From Marispirochaeta sp964554875 (lineage in GTDB: Bacteria > Spirochaetota > Spirochaetia > JC444 > Marispirochaetaceae), in contig CAZKQJ010000025.1 of the NCBI GenBank assembly GCA_964554875.1, positions 4,440-68,439 of the forward strand: a stretch of DNA of 64,000 nucleotides, written 5' to 3'. A program made the position numbers and the translations under genes. The notes beneath the pieces are model-generated. The model had not been told where the DNA came from and made no database searches. It was given only the letters and a program-made list of their open reading frames with translations. Shown one piece after another: positions 38,667 to 47,217 of the stretch. Position 1 is the stretch's first letter. Each line of letters starts with the position of its first letter.

Positions 38667-39600
38667 GCACAAACTCCTTCATGTCGTGTTCGTTCAGGTA
38701 TCGTTTAAAACGTATTCCCTCCCAGACATTGTTCCAGACAGAGGGAACCCGTTCTTTCAGGGAGCTGAAGATCGGCAGATCCGGACGGAATGACTCTTTT
38801 GTCAGGTATCTTTGAATATCTTCTATTTCGGGTTCTATGAACTCAAGGGCTCTCCGCAGACGGGGTACTCCCCGACGCCGTCCCTCGGGACCGGAATCAA
38901 TCAGGGAGTGGCAGACTGACCGGTATTTACAGGTGAAGGGGTAGTAAGGGTAGAGACTTGTTCCTTCGGGTATGAAAAGACGGGAAAAAAACTTCGTCAA
39001 TTCGTGGTCAATCCATATTCCCTGGACAAAATAGCCCCTGCCTGTTTCGCCAATCCAGGTCTGGGAGATAATCTGCTTAACAATAAACCCTGTAACTCGT
39101 CGTTCTTCCAAAAGTATATCATCCAGAGGGATCAGATCGCAGTCCAGGTAGATTTTCCGGGTACGGTAGCGGGGGGTAAGGTCATTGCCGCCGGGGTCGA
39201 TCATTTCTCCGTCATGGGTCCGGAAGCTCAGGTCAAGGCGCCCAAGATATAAGAAGGAGAGTTTGTTGAGCCGAAAAACCTGAAAGAAACAGGGTCTGAG
39301 GACCTCCGCGGCATCAAAATAGTAGCTTGTGTCATAAAAAAAACCGGGAATATGGGGGAGAAGTTCTTCGATAATCCGCCGCAAAGGGGTAAGATATGCC
39401 TCTTTTGGGGTGTCCTGTCGAATATCGTGATGGATAGGGATTCCGGGAACCTCGATTTCTTCGGGCAATTCAAGAAAGAACTCCTCGTTCTGGTTGAAAT
39501 GCTGCGGCAGCATGCTGTCTTCGGGTAATGCGGAACGGATCATCTCATTGATCCGGGCATCAGTATACCGGACCGGTATGGTATTGACGGTGGTATCCAC
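38650..39600 (-). CDS. Conserved-looking protein of unknown function
   Basis: Not recognised. The 316-residue soluble protein has no signal peptide or transmembrane helix. It has acidic N-terminal and basic C-terminal parts, several cysteines (FTCKYRSVCHSL, YLDCDLIP) and aromatic-rich stretches (FFYDTSYYFDAAEV). The GTG start lies eight bases after a strong -10 element and has no Shine-Dalgarno sequence. It is likely cotranscribed with murD, which begins inside its 3' end. Confidence 0.75.
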   Translation of the reverse strand: MDTTVNTIPVRYTDARINEMIRSALPEDSMLPQHFNQNEEFFLELPEEIEVPGIPIHHDIRQDTPKEAYLTPLRRIIEELLPHIPGFFYDTSYYFDAAEVLRPCFFQVFRLNKLSFLYLGRLDLSFRTHDGEMIDPGGNDLTPRYRTRKIYLDCDLIPLDDILLEERRVTGFIVKQIISQTWIGETGRGYFVQGIWIDHELTKFFSRLFIPEGTSLYPYYPFTCKYRSVCHSLIDSGPEGRRRGVPRLRRALEFIEPEIEDIQRYLTKESFRPDLPIFSSLKERVPSVWNNVWEGIRFKRYLNEHDMKEFVLETAT

Positions 39601-39608
39601 TACAGGAC

Positions 39609-39637
39609 ATCATACAGGCATAGCGGGCGAAATTCAA
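39609..39637 (-). promoter_or_regulatory. Promoter of the unknown gene-murD operon
   Basis: On the - strand TTGAAT, a 17-base spacer and TATGAT form a near-consensus promoter. The -10 ends eight bases before the GTG start at 39600. Confidence 0.6.
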
Positions 39638-39673
39638 CATCAAGAACAATTCCGATAAAGCTTGCCGGGGCCC

Positions 39674-39703
39674 TTGACTTAGATGCTGCTTACCCTGCAT
39701 ACT
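39674..39703 (+). promoter_or_regulatory. Probable promoter of the COX24-domain gene
   Basis: TTGACT and CATACT with an 18-base spacer. A weaker pair (TTGTTT at 39714, TATTCC about 17 bases on) lies downstream. Confidence 0.45.
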
Positions 39704-39783
39704 CCCACATAACTTGTTTAGTATCTTAGGATTATGTATTCCTGAATACATTCCAAAACTAAAAGAGAAAGGAGCCGGTTGCT

Positions 39784-39873
39784 GTGCCTTGCGGACGAAA
39801 AAGAAAGCGACATAAGATTGCGACCCATAAGCGGAAAAAAAAGCTTCGGAAGAACCGACATAAGAAGAAATAA
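39784..39873 (+). CDS. Tiny basic AURKAIP1/COX24-domain protein
   Basis: A 29-residue protein, rich in lysine, arginine and histidine, beginning (GTG) PCGRKRKRHKIATHKRKKK and ending NRHKKK. GGAG lies nine bases before the GTG. It closely resembles the very short AURKAIP1/COX24-domain proteins annotated in several bacterial phyla. These are related to mitochondrial ribosomal protein mS38 and the bacterial bS22-type small-subunit proteins. A role at the ribosome is therefore likely but inferred. It is followed after 64 bases by the FlgH-like gene. Confidence 0.85.
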   Translation: MPCGRKRKRHKIATHKRKKKLRKNRHKKK

Positions 39874-39937
39874 CAGGGTTAATCAGGGATTGGCCGTCTT
39901 TTGTGTGCCAATCCCCGAACCTTGAAGGTTCTCCGAT

Positions 39938-40717
39938 ATGAGACATTTGACAGCCTTTCTATCAGCATTATTTCTTTGTTCTGCCGTTCTTGGTGCTGAT
40001 AGCCTTGTACCCCCCGACTTTCCCGGCTATCTGAACGCCGCCGGATCTCTGCAGGTCGGAGATCTGGTGGGGGTAAGAATAGATTCTGAAACCTCCATGA
40101 CCTACACTTCATCTTTCAGCAGCACAGGGAATGTTTCTCTTACCTTTACAGGAGGCGAGGGAGACGGACTTTTCAATTTTCTTCCTTCCGGCAATACACT
40201 GAACCAGACCAATGCCGACGGCAGGGAGGAAAGCGTACTGTCCACCCGGATCGGAGCCCGTATAGTACAGTCCGGGCCTTCAGGCTCTTTTCTACTGCGG
40301 GGCAGCAGAGAAACACGAATAGACCGGGCTGTTCAGCGTATAGAAATTGAAGGCTGGGGAAATATACGGGATCTTGACGAGGATGCCAGCCTGGCCTTTG
40401 GTGATCTTGCGGACTCGGTTCTGGTTTTTACCAGTTTCAGCAGCCCGGATGCAGATGTAATCGGCGATACCGATCTTCAGCGCCTAAGGGAAATGCAGAC
40501 TCCATCAGATGCAGAAGAAGCGGCCGGGCCGGAACTTCCTGCACTGGACGCGGGACAGGAGTTACCGGAAATCCTCAACGAAATACCTGAAGAAAACTTA
40601 CCGGCGGAGACTCCACGGTCCGGAAGCGGCTATTCGATATCCGAAGATACGCGCCGGAGATTACTTCTTGAATATATAAATAATATGATATATTTGCTGT
40701 TTTCTCCCGCACAATAG
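39938..40717 (+). CDS. FlgH-like exported protein
   Basis: A 259-residue protein with signal peptide (LTAFLSALFLCSAVLGAD). The central region (residues 35-150) resembles the L-ring protein FlgH, with LQVGDLVGVRIDSETSMTY, STRIGARIVQSG and FLLRGSRETRID. There is no lipobox cysteine at the processing site, unlike classical FlgH. Residues 175-235 are acidic and proline-rich, probably disordered. Spirochaetes have periplasmic flagella without a classical L ring, so the role is open. A GAACC/GGTTC hairpin at 39917-39931 includes the probable ribosome binding site. Confidence 0.7.
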   Translation: MRHLTAFLSALFLCSAVLGADSLVPPDFPGYLNAAGSLQVGDLVGVRIDSETSMTYTSSFSSTGNVSLTFTGGEGDGLFNFLPSGNTLNQTNADGREESVLSTRIGARIVQSGPSGSFLLRGSRETRIDRAVQRIEIEGWGNIRDLDEDASLAFGDLADSVLVFTSFSSPDADVIGDTDLQRLREMQTPSDAEEAAGPELPALDAGQELPEILNEIPEENLPAETPRSGSGYSISEDTRRRLLLEYINNMIYLLFSPAQ

Positions 40718-40750
40718 CAGTATCTTACAAAGTATGACTGGAGAAGCTCT

Positions 40751-42691
40751 ATGGATGATTCCCTGTTAAATTCAATACATGATCCCGAAGACCTTCGCAG
40801 GCTGGAAAAGAAGAATCTGCCCCGGCTTGCCCAGGAGATCCGTGAACGCATTATAAGCGTGGTCAGCAGAAACGGCGGCCATCTGGCCAGTAATCTGGGA
40901 GCCGTTGAGTTGAGTATGGCCCTGCACCTGGTTTTTGAATCACCGAAGGATAAGCTCATATGGGATGTGGGACACCAATGCTACACACACAAGCTCCTTA
41001 CCGGGCGAAATGAGAGTTTCGACGGTATACGTAAAAAAGACGGCATAAGCGGTTTTCCGAAAAAAAGCGAGAGTCGCCATGACATTGTGGAGACCGGACA
41101 TGCTTCAACCTCCATTTCCGAAGCCCTTGGCGTTCTGACAGGGCAGGAAGTGATCGGAGATGACGGCGCTGTAGTTGCTGTCATCGGCGATGGTGCAATG
41201 ACCGGCGGCATGGCCTTTGAGGCGCTGAACCATGCGGGGCATCTGAAAAAACAGCTGATCGTCGTTCTGAACGATAACACCATGTCCATCAGCAAGAATG
41301 TCGGTGCTCTTACAGTCAGCGGTAAATGGCTTTTATCCAATTATTTGAGCCGTCTTTTCGCGTCCAAGAGGTATCAGCGTCTGCGTGAGAAGTTTGACCA
41401 TGGAATCAAGGGCCTCCCGCTAATCGGCATGAAACTATTCGATCTCAGTGTGCGGATTAGAAAAGGTTTTAAAGCGGTCCTTTACAAAGAGAGCATCTTC
41501 TCGGATCTTGGTTTTGAATACGTAGGCCCCATTGATGGTCACAGCATAACCAAGCTGAAAGAGGTTTTCCAAGAGGTTAAGAGGAATGGTCGTCCGACGG
41601 TAGTACACGTGGTAACCCAGAAGGGAAGAGGCTATGAACATGCTGAGGGAAATCCGACTCTTTTCCACGGCATAGCCCCATTTACAGTAGAGGACGGCAA
41701 GCTCACCGAGAGGGCTTCCTACTCCTTCACCGCAGCTTTTTCCGACAGCCTGGTACGGAACGCCGGAACTAACCCGCGAATCACGGCCATTACGGCGGCC
41801 ATGTCCAAGGGGACAGGGCTGCATACCTTCCAGGAACGTTATCCCGAGCGCTTTTTTGATGTGGGTATTGCCGAGGAACACGCGGTGGCCTTTGCGGCTG
41901 GACAGGCACGGTCCGGATGCCGCCCGGTTGTGGCCATCTATTCCACCTTTATGCAGCGCTCGGTTGACCAGGTAATTCACGACATTGCCCTGCCCGGATT
42001 GCCGGTAATTATTGCCATGGACAGGGCCGGCCTGGTGGGTGATGACGGCGAAACCCACCAGGGCATCTACGATATTGCCCTCTTTAAAGCTGTTCCCAAT
42101 ATGACGATCCTTGCTCCGGGCTGCCGGCAGGAGATGGCTTCTGCCATGGATTATGCATTCAGCCTGAACGGTCCCTGTATGCTGCGCTTTCCCAAAGGAA
42201 GTGCTCTGAGCTGCGACGACCTTGCCGCTCCCTGGGAAACCGGCAGAGGCAGGCTGCTCAGTGAAGGACCCGCCAGCACTTTGCTGATTACCCCCGGCAG
42301 CCTTCTGAAGGAAGCCAGTTCAGCTGCGGCAGAACTCCGGGAAGAGGGTATCTACTGCGATATCTACAATCTGCGTTTTATAAAGCCCCTGGATGAGGAT
42401 TACCTCGCGGGGATACTTGATTCATATAGCAACGTACTATGTATTGAAGATGCCGCCCGGATCGGCGGAATCGGGGAGAGCATCGCTTCCCTGGTACTTC
42501 AGCGCCAGCTGAGCTGCCGTTTTACCTACCACGGTCTACCGGATACCTTTTATGCCCAGGGAACCAGGGAGGAGCTGCTTGCCGAGTTCGAGCTTGATTC
42601 CTTCGGGATAGCAGGGCGTATCAGGAAGGTGGCGGATTCCGAGCTTGCTCTGTACAGCTATAACCGAAAGCGTAAGGCTGAAGGGGCATAA
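40751..42691 (+). CDS. dxs: 1-deoxy-D-xylulose-5-phosphate synthase
   Basis: First enzyme of the methylerythritol phosphate isoprenoid pathway; condenses pyruvate and glyceraldehyde-3-phosphate with thiamine diphosphate. The 646 residues include DVGHQCYTHKLLTGR, the cofactor-binding GDGAMTGGMAFEALNHAG, FDVGIAEEHAVAFAAG and MDRAGLVGDDGETHQG. GGAG is eight bases before ATG. A bidirectional terminator follows directly. Confidence 0.97.
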   Translation: MDDSLLNSIHDPEDLRRLEKKNLPRLAQEIRERIISVVSRNGGHLASNLGAVELSMALHLVFESPKDKLIWDVGHQCYTHKLLTGRNESFDGIRKKDGISGFPKKSESRHDIVETGHASTSISEALGVLTGQEVIGDDGAVVAVIGDGAMTGGMAFEALNHAGHLKKQLIVVLNDNTMSISKNVGALTVSGKWLLSNYLSRLFASKRYQRLREKFDHGIKGLPLIGMKLFDLSVRIRKGFKAVLYKESIFSDLGFEYVGPIDGHSITKLKEVFQEVKRNGRPTVVHVVTQKGRGYEHAEGNPTLFHGIAPFTVEDGKLTERASYSFTAAFSDSLVRNAGTNPRITAITAAMSKGTGLHTFQERYPERFFDVGIAEEHAVAFAAGQARSGCRPVVAIYSTFMQRSVDQVIHDIALPGLPVIIAMDRAGLVGDDGETHQGIYDIALFKAVPNMTILAPGCRQEMASAMDYAFSLNGPCMLRFPKGSALSCDDLAAPWETGRGRLLSEGPASTLLITPGSLLKEASSAAAELREEGIYCDIYNLRFIKPLDEDYLAGILDSYSNVLCIEDAARIGGIGESIASLVLQRQLSCRFTYHGLPDTFYAQGTREELLAEFELDSFGIAGRIRKVADSELALYSYNRKRKAEGA

Positions 42692-42693
42692 AA

Positions 42694-42718
42694 AAAGGGG
42701 CCTCAGACCGGCCCCTTT
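42694..42718. terminator. Bidirectional terminator between dxs and ilvC
   Basis: A 9-bp stem (AAAGGGGCC/GGCCCCTTT) with a 7-base loop separates the convergent genes. The longer T run is on the - strand, where it follows ilvC by about 16 bases. Confidence 0.8.
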
Positions 42719-42734
42719 ATCTCGTTCATCGAAA

Positions 42735-44204
42735 TCAGTACCGCAGGCTCTTCATGGCAGTCATGAATCCCCGCAGCCTGGCACCCACGGTTTCAATGGG
42801 ATGGTTTCTGATTTCCCTGTTGACCTTGATGAGTTCCACATTGTCCACATCGTTGATGCCGCCCTTGAAGTTCTTTCCAGCGACATCCGTGTCGATCTTC
42901 TTCATAAAATCCTGCAGCAAAGGAACACACTCATTTGCAAAGAGGTAACAGCCGTACTCGGCGGTATCGGAGATTACCTTGTTCATTTCGTACAGCTTTT
43001 TTCGCCCGATGAGATTTGCAATGAGGGGAACCTCGTGGAGTGATTCGTAGTAAGCCGATTCGGCCTTGATTCCGGAAGAAATCATGGTTTCAAAGGCAAG
43101 TTCCACCCCGGCTTTAACCATGGCTACCATCAGGACTCCGTGATCGAAGTACTCCTGCTCGCTGATCTCCATGGTGCCCGTGGGGGCCTTTTCAAAGCCT
43201 GTACTGTTGGTTTCTTCTCTCCATCGCAGAAGGTCCCTGTCGTCGTTTTTCCAGTCCTCCATCATGGTGGAGCTGAACTTTCCTGACATGATATCGTCCA
43301 TATGCTTCCGGTAGAGGGGAGTCATTATCTGCTTTAAATCTTCGGATAGTTCGAAGGCCCTGATCTTGGCGGGATTGGAGAGACGGTCCATCATGTTGGT
43401 GATACCACCGTGTTTCATGGCTTCGGAGACGGTTTCCCAGCCAAACTGCACCAGCTTGCAAGCGTAATCCTCCTTGATTCCTTTTTCCACCATCTTGTCG
43501 AAAATAAGAATCGATCCGGTCTGAAGCATTCCGCAGAGGATGGTCTGTTCGCCCATAAGGTCGGATTTTACCTCCGCAATAAAGGAAGACCTGAGTACAC
43601 CGGCCCTGTGACCGCCGGTACCGGCTGCGTAGGCCTTGGCAAGTTCCAGACCTTCGCCCTTCGGGTCGTTTTCCGGATGTACAGCGATAAGGGTGGGTAC
43701 ACCGAAACCCCGCTTGTACTCTTCCCGGACCTCGGAACCCGGAGATTTGGGGGCTACCATGATAACGGTAATGTCGTCACGAATCTGTTTGCCTTCTTCC
43801 ACAATGTTAAAGCCGTGGGAATAGAGCAGGGCGGCTCCTTTTTTCATGAGGGGCATTATGGTGTCGATTACGGATGAGTGCTGCTTGTCCGGGGTTAGAT
43901 TGGCTACCAGGTCCGCCTGGGGGATCATTTCGTCATGGGTTCCCACGGCGAAACCATTCTCCGTAGCATTGATAAAGGACTGGCGTTTCTGGCTGATCGC
44001 CTGAGCCCTCAGGGCGTAGGATACATCCAGGCCGGAGTCGCGAAGATTGAGACCCTGGTTGAGGCCCTGGGCTCCGCAGCCGACAATAACGATCTTTTTA
44101 CCTTTCAGCTTTTCAACACCGGAGAATTCAGCGGGGTCCATGAAATCGCAGGTGCCCAGCTGTTCAAGCTGTCTGCGCAGGGGAAGTGAATTAAAATAGT
44201 TCAT
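42735..44204 (-). CDS. ilvC: Ketol-acid reductoisomerase, class II
   Basis: Isomerises and reduces acetolactate in valine and isoleucine synthesis. ATG 44204 gives 489 residues, the long class II (E. coli-like) form with a duplicated C-terminal domain. The start MNYFNSLPLRRQLEQLG and the Rossmann motif IVIVGCGAQGLNQGLNLRDSG match that class. The long open frame above 44204 is not coding. It is a single gene with its own promoter; no other ilv genes are nearby. Confidence 0.96.
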   Translation of the reverse strand: MNYFNSLPLRRQLEQLGTCDFMDPAEFSGVEKLKGKKIVIVGCGAQGLNQGLNLRDSGLDVSYALRAQAISQKRQSFINATENGFAVGTHDEMIPQADLVANLTPDKQHSSVIDTIMPLMKKGAALLYSHGFNIVEEGKQIRDDITVIMVAPKSPGSEVREEYKRGFGVPTLIAVHPENDPKGEGLELAKAYAAGTGGHRAGVLRSSFIAEVKSDLMGEQTILCGMLQTGSILIFDKMVEKGIKEDYACKLVQFGWETVSEAMKHGGITNMMDRLSNPAKIRAFELSEDLKQIMTPLYRKHMDDIMSGKFSSTMMEDWKNDDRDLLRWREETNSTGFEKAPTGTMEISEQEYFDHGVLMVAMVKAGVELAFETMISSGIKAESAYYESLHEVPLIANLIGRKKLYEMNKVISDTAEYGCYLFANECVPLLQDFMKKIDTDVAGKNFKGGINDVDNVELIKVNREIRNHPIETVGARLRGFMTAMKSLRY

Positions 44205-44244
44205 TTTTTCTACCTTTTTCCGCTTGGAGTTATATACACAAACT

Positions 44245-44273
44245 AGCATAAGGGTATGCCGTACCTCTGTCAA
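44245..44273 (-). promoter_or_regulatory. ilvC promoter
   Basis: On the - strand TTGACA, a 17-base spacer and TATGCT. Transcription would start about 35 bases before the ATG. Confidence 0.7.
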
Positions 44274-44283
44274 TATTGTAAAT

Positions 44284-44334
44284 ATTGCAAAAATAACAAG
44301 AATACGATGCGCAATACGCAATGAAATGTATTGC
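44284..44334. repeat. Cluster of GCAAT/ATTGC repeats between ilvC and the ABC gene
   Basis: ATTGC (44284), GCAAT (44311), GCAAT (44318) and ATTGC (44330) lie within 51 bases, including an inverted repeat GCAATAC/GTATTGC. It sits just upstream of the ilvC -35 element, as a regulator-binding region might. Confidence 0.4.
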
Positions 44335-44368
44335 AGCGACTCCACCACTTGTGGTCTACTTTTATGTA

Positions 44369-45826
44369 ATGAACAAGGATGATCTTCTGGTACGAGTAAG
44401 GAATCTCTCAGTACGTGCAGCAAGCGGACGGGACCACCGCTTTCCCGACTGCGATATTCGCTTCGGCAGATGTACGGTTATCTATGGACCCAACGGCAGC
44501 GGAAAAACCTGGTTCAGCAGGCTGGTGGCGGGCGAGATCGAAGCGAAAGACAGCGAACGCCAGGCGGTCCCGGCACTGAAAGACAAGGTGGAGGTCGTCT
44601 CCTTTGAAACGGGCTTACGCCTCATCGAGGCTGAGAAGCACCGGGACGAGAGCGATCTTAACGGCGGCGCAGCGGATCTGGGACGCCCGGTGAGGGAGTA
44701 CCTTGGAGTGGAGACTGCGCTTCCGTACCGATTCCAGGGACTTATCCGACGTTTTCGAATCGAGGCCCTGATGAACCGCGGACTTCGTGCCCTCTCCTCC
44801 GGGGAGCTGAGAAAGGTGCTGATACTGCATGCCCTCATCGACGAACCGCTTCTTCTGATACTGGATGATCCTTTCGACGGTCTCGATATGGAAGCCCGCA
44901 AGGAATTGACCGATTTTCTCAAGCATCTTCTCGACCAGTGCGCCCTGGTAATCGTCAGCGGACGTCGCCGGGAGGCTCCGGAGTATACGGACCAGTTGCT
45001 GGAAATATATCCCCTCGAGGAAAATGAGCATTCCGCTTTCCCGGATTTCCGGAGATACGAGAACAGAAAACTCTGGGATAAAATTCGCTCCCGCAATGGC
45101 GATGATGGGAATGAGAATAGAAAAGGTACCCCCCTGCTGGAAATGAAACAGGTCGGGGTCTCTTACCGGGACGAGGTAATACTCCGGGACGTGAACTGGC
45201 GGGTCCGAGCAGGAGAGGCCTGGAAGATTTCCGGTCCCAACGGCGCCGGAAAAACTACCCTTATGGAACTGGTAAACGGGGATAATCCAAAGGCATATGG
45301 TCAGGACATCTATCTCTTTGGACGGCGAAAGGGTTCCGGGGAGAGCGTTTGGGAAATAAAAAAGCGGATCGGCCATGTATCTCCCGCCCTCCATATGCGG
45401 CAGTTAATGGGAATACCCCTCATGGATGTCCTGCTTTCCGGCTTTTTTGATACCCTGGGCCTTTACGATAAAGCCAAGGATATCCAGATTGATGAGGCCA
45501 GGGAGTGGTCAAAACTTTTCGGCATTGAAAAGTATCTGAATACAAGTATGCGGCAGGTCTCTTTCGGCATACAGCGGGTGGCCCTGATAGTCCGGGCCCT
45601 GATCAAGCGCCCTGAGCTCCTGCTTCTGGACGAACCCTGTCACGGTCTCGATGATCATAACACCGAAACGGTTCTGGAAGCGGCTCAGCTCATAGCCGAG
45701 CACGGAATCTCAACCTTGTTGTACGTGAGCCATGATCCCGATCATCAGGTCCCCGCGATTACCCACCATCTTGTCCTGAAATCCCATAAAGAGGGGGGCT
45801 ATACCGCTGAAGTGATGGCTCTTTAG
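44369..45826 (+). CDS. ModF/PhrA-like ABC protein with two ATPase domains
   Basis: A 485-residue soluble ABC-F-like or ModF-type protein with two nucleotide-binding domains and no membrane part. The first domain has Walker A YGPNGSGKTWFS, signature LSSGELRKV and Walker B LLLILDDPFDGLD. The second has SGPNGAGKTTLMEL, a degenerate signature VSFGIQRVAL and LLLLDEPCHGLD. ModF is linked to molybdate uptake in E. coli, but no mod genes are here. The start is uncertain since no ribosome binding site is clear. The 3' end overlaps the convergent gene by four bases. Confidence 0.85.
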   Translation: MNKDDLLVRVRNLSVRAASGRDHRFPDCDIRFGRCTVIYGPNGSGKTWFSRLVAGEIEAKDSERQAVPALKDKVEVVSFETGLRLIEAEKHRDESDLNGGAADLGRPVREYLGVETALPYRFQGLIRRFRIEALMNRGLRALSSGELRKVLILHALIDEPLLLILDDPFDGLDMEARKELTDFLKHLLDQCALVIVSGRRREAPEYTDQLLEIYPLEENEHSAFPDFRRYENRKLWDKIRSRNGDDGNENRKGTPLLEMKQVGVSYRDEVILRDVNWRVRAGEAWKISGPNGAGKTTLMELVNGDNPKAYGQDIYLFGRRKGSGESVWEIKKRIGHVSPALHMRQLMGIPLMDVLLSGFFDTLGLYDKAKDIQIDEAREWSKLFGIEKYLNTSMRQVSFGIQRVALIVRALIKRPELLLLDEPCHGLDDHNTETVLEAAQLIAEHGISTLLYVSHDPDHQVPAITHHLVLKSHKEGGYTAEVMAL

Positions 45827-46980
45827 AAACGGAAACCGGCACCGATCATTATGCTGGTAATATCAAGATCTTCCGGTTCTGAAAAAATTTCGTCCGTGGA
45901 GAGTTCCGGGACGTAGGTATAGTTCATGCGGGCGGAAAGACAGAGATCGCTGAGGTAAAAATCGAGGCCTCCTTCAAAACTGATACCGAAGCCTTCGTCC
46001 ATCCATCCTTTACCGGGATCCCAGTTGTCTCCCAAAGTAAATATCACATAGTCCAGGCCTCCGCCAAAAAAGAGTGAAGAAAAACTGCCCAGGGGGAACA
46101 GCATCCCGAAGCTCAGGCGAAGATCCAGAACCGAAAAGTCCTCCGCCTCATATCCTCCCACGCCTTCAAAATTCTGCCATCCATAACCCATGCTCGTGGC
46201 GAAATAGAAGTTGTTTGTCATGTCGAGAAGCAGATGCATGTCGAAGCCGTTTGTAGGTAAATCCGTATACGCGTAGTCATATTCAGCCTCCAGGACATCA
46301 ATTGCTGTCCCGGCAAACTGGGGCAGCATCCAGGAGAAGGTAAGGTGGGAGCGTTTCGGCTTCGCCGCTGCAGGCTGCTGGACAAAGGGCGCCGGCCGGG
46401 CTTCCTGCCCTGGCTCCTGGGGTGCGGGCTGCTCCTGCCGGGGAGGGGTGGTTTCGCGCCGGGGGCTCTCTTCGGCAAAGACAGTGCCGGTGATTTCCGT
46501 TTCCGGCTGATCCCCCCTAAGACTCTGCACCAGCTGTTTGCCCACCCGGCTGGAAAGCTCGAAGATTACGGCCGTTGAGCCCTCCTCTTCTGCGGAGGTC
46601 TGGGCGATTATGAGTCCGGTTTCTACGTTGATAATCTTTGCGCTGATAACATAGAACATCTCAATGCGGCTTATCCGGGATACGCAGACGTAATCGGCGC
46701 CGAGAAAGTCTCCAGCTTTTTTTACATCCGCTTCGCTAACCAGGCCGGACAGCTGAAATTCCTGCTCTTTGAGAACCTGCGCCACGTAACTGCGGTCCAG
46801 TATTTCGTAGAGATTCGAGGCAAGCAGCTCTTCCGCTATCTTATCCGCGATTGTTACGCTTAAAGCCGGATATACCCCCTCGGCGGTTACAGTATTGGGG
46901 ATTGCCATGCTTTCTGTCCAGCCGGAGAAGCATGTGAATAGAAGAAGAATAATGAAAAAATGGAGCTTGATAAGCCGCAT
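45823..46980 (-). CDS. Exported protein with CsgG/TolB-like N-terminal and outer-membrane-like C-terminal domains
   Basis: A 385-residue protein with signal peptide (HFFIILLLFTCFSGWTES). Residues 28-155 resemble the N-terminal domain of CsgG-type proteins (ADKIAEELLASNLYEILDR, LGADYVCVSRISRIE). A proline-rich linker (about 175-215) follows. The last 170 residues have alternating hydrophobic strands and end in phenylalanine (MIGAGFRF), as outer-membrane beta-barrels do. Function unknown; it may be an outer-membrane or envelope assembly factor. Confidence 0.75.
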   Translation of the reverse strand: MRLIKLHFFIILLLFTCFSGWTESMAIPNTVTAEGVYPALSVTIADKIAEELLASNLYEILDRSYVAQVLKEQEFQLSGLVSEADVKKAGDFLGADYVCVSRISRIEMFYVISAKIINVETGLIIAQTSAEEEGSTAVIFELSSRVGKQLVQSLRGDQPETEITGTVFAEESPRRETTPPRQEQPAPQEPGQEARPAPFVQQPAAAKPKRSHLTFSWMLPQFAGTAIDVLEAEYDYAYTDLPTNGFDMHLLLDMTNNFYFATSMGYGWQNFEGVGGYEAEDFSVLDLRLSFGMLFPLGSFSSLFFGGGLDYVIFTLGDNWDPGKGWMDEGFGISFEGGLDFYLSDLCLSARMNYTYVPELSTDEIFSEPEDLDITSIMIGAGFRF

Positions 46981-47013
46981 TGTCCACCTGCCTTACACTG
47001 TGATCTACACTAT

Positions 47014-47042
47014 AGAATAGGCTGGGAAACGATGGAACACAA
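47014..47042 (-). promoter_or_regulatory. Probable promoter of the CsgG-like gene
   Basis: On the - strand TTGTGT and TATTCT are separated by 17 bases, about 35 bases before the ATG at 46980. Confidence 0.45.
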
Positions 47043-47186
47043 TATTCTGACAGAAGAATACTAGGGAATTGAAATATGCGTACAGGTGTTCTCCATCGAG
47101 CATGACAATTTGCCCGTATCGACAACCGGGCTTCTCTCTGGTACATTGCAGAGGCGAAACCATGTGAGAGCGTTGAAATAGTTGGA

Positions 47187-47202
47187 TTGAAAGCGCTTTC
47201 AA
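47187..47202. promoter_or_regulatory. LacI-family type operator before the polyol dehydrogenase gene
   Basis: A perfect 16-bp palindrome TTGAAAGCGCTTTCAA, with the central CG typical of LacI/GalR-family operators. It ends 15 bases before the ATG at 47218, over the region where RNA polymerase or the ribosome would bind, so repression is likely. The regulator gene is not in the window. Confidence 0.75.
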
Positions 47203-47217
47203 ACAAGGAGACAGGAT

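Noticed and set aside
42741..44423. Longer IlvC starting at 44423
   Set aside because: The extra 73 codons run through the ilvC promoter and match no IlvC; the true start is ATG 44204.
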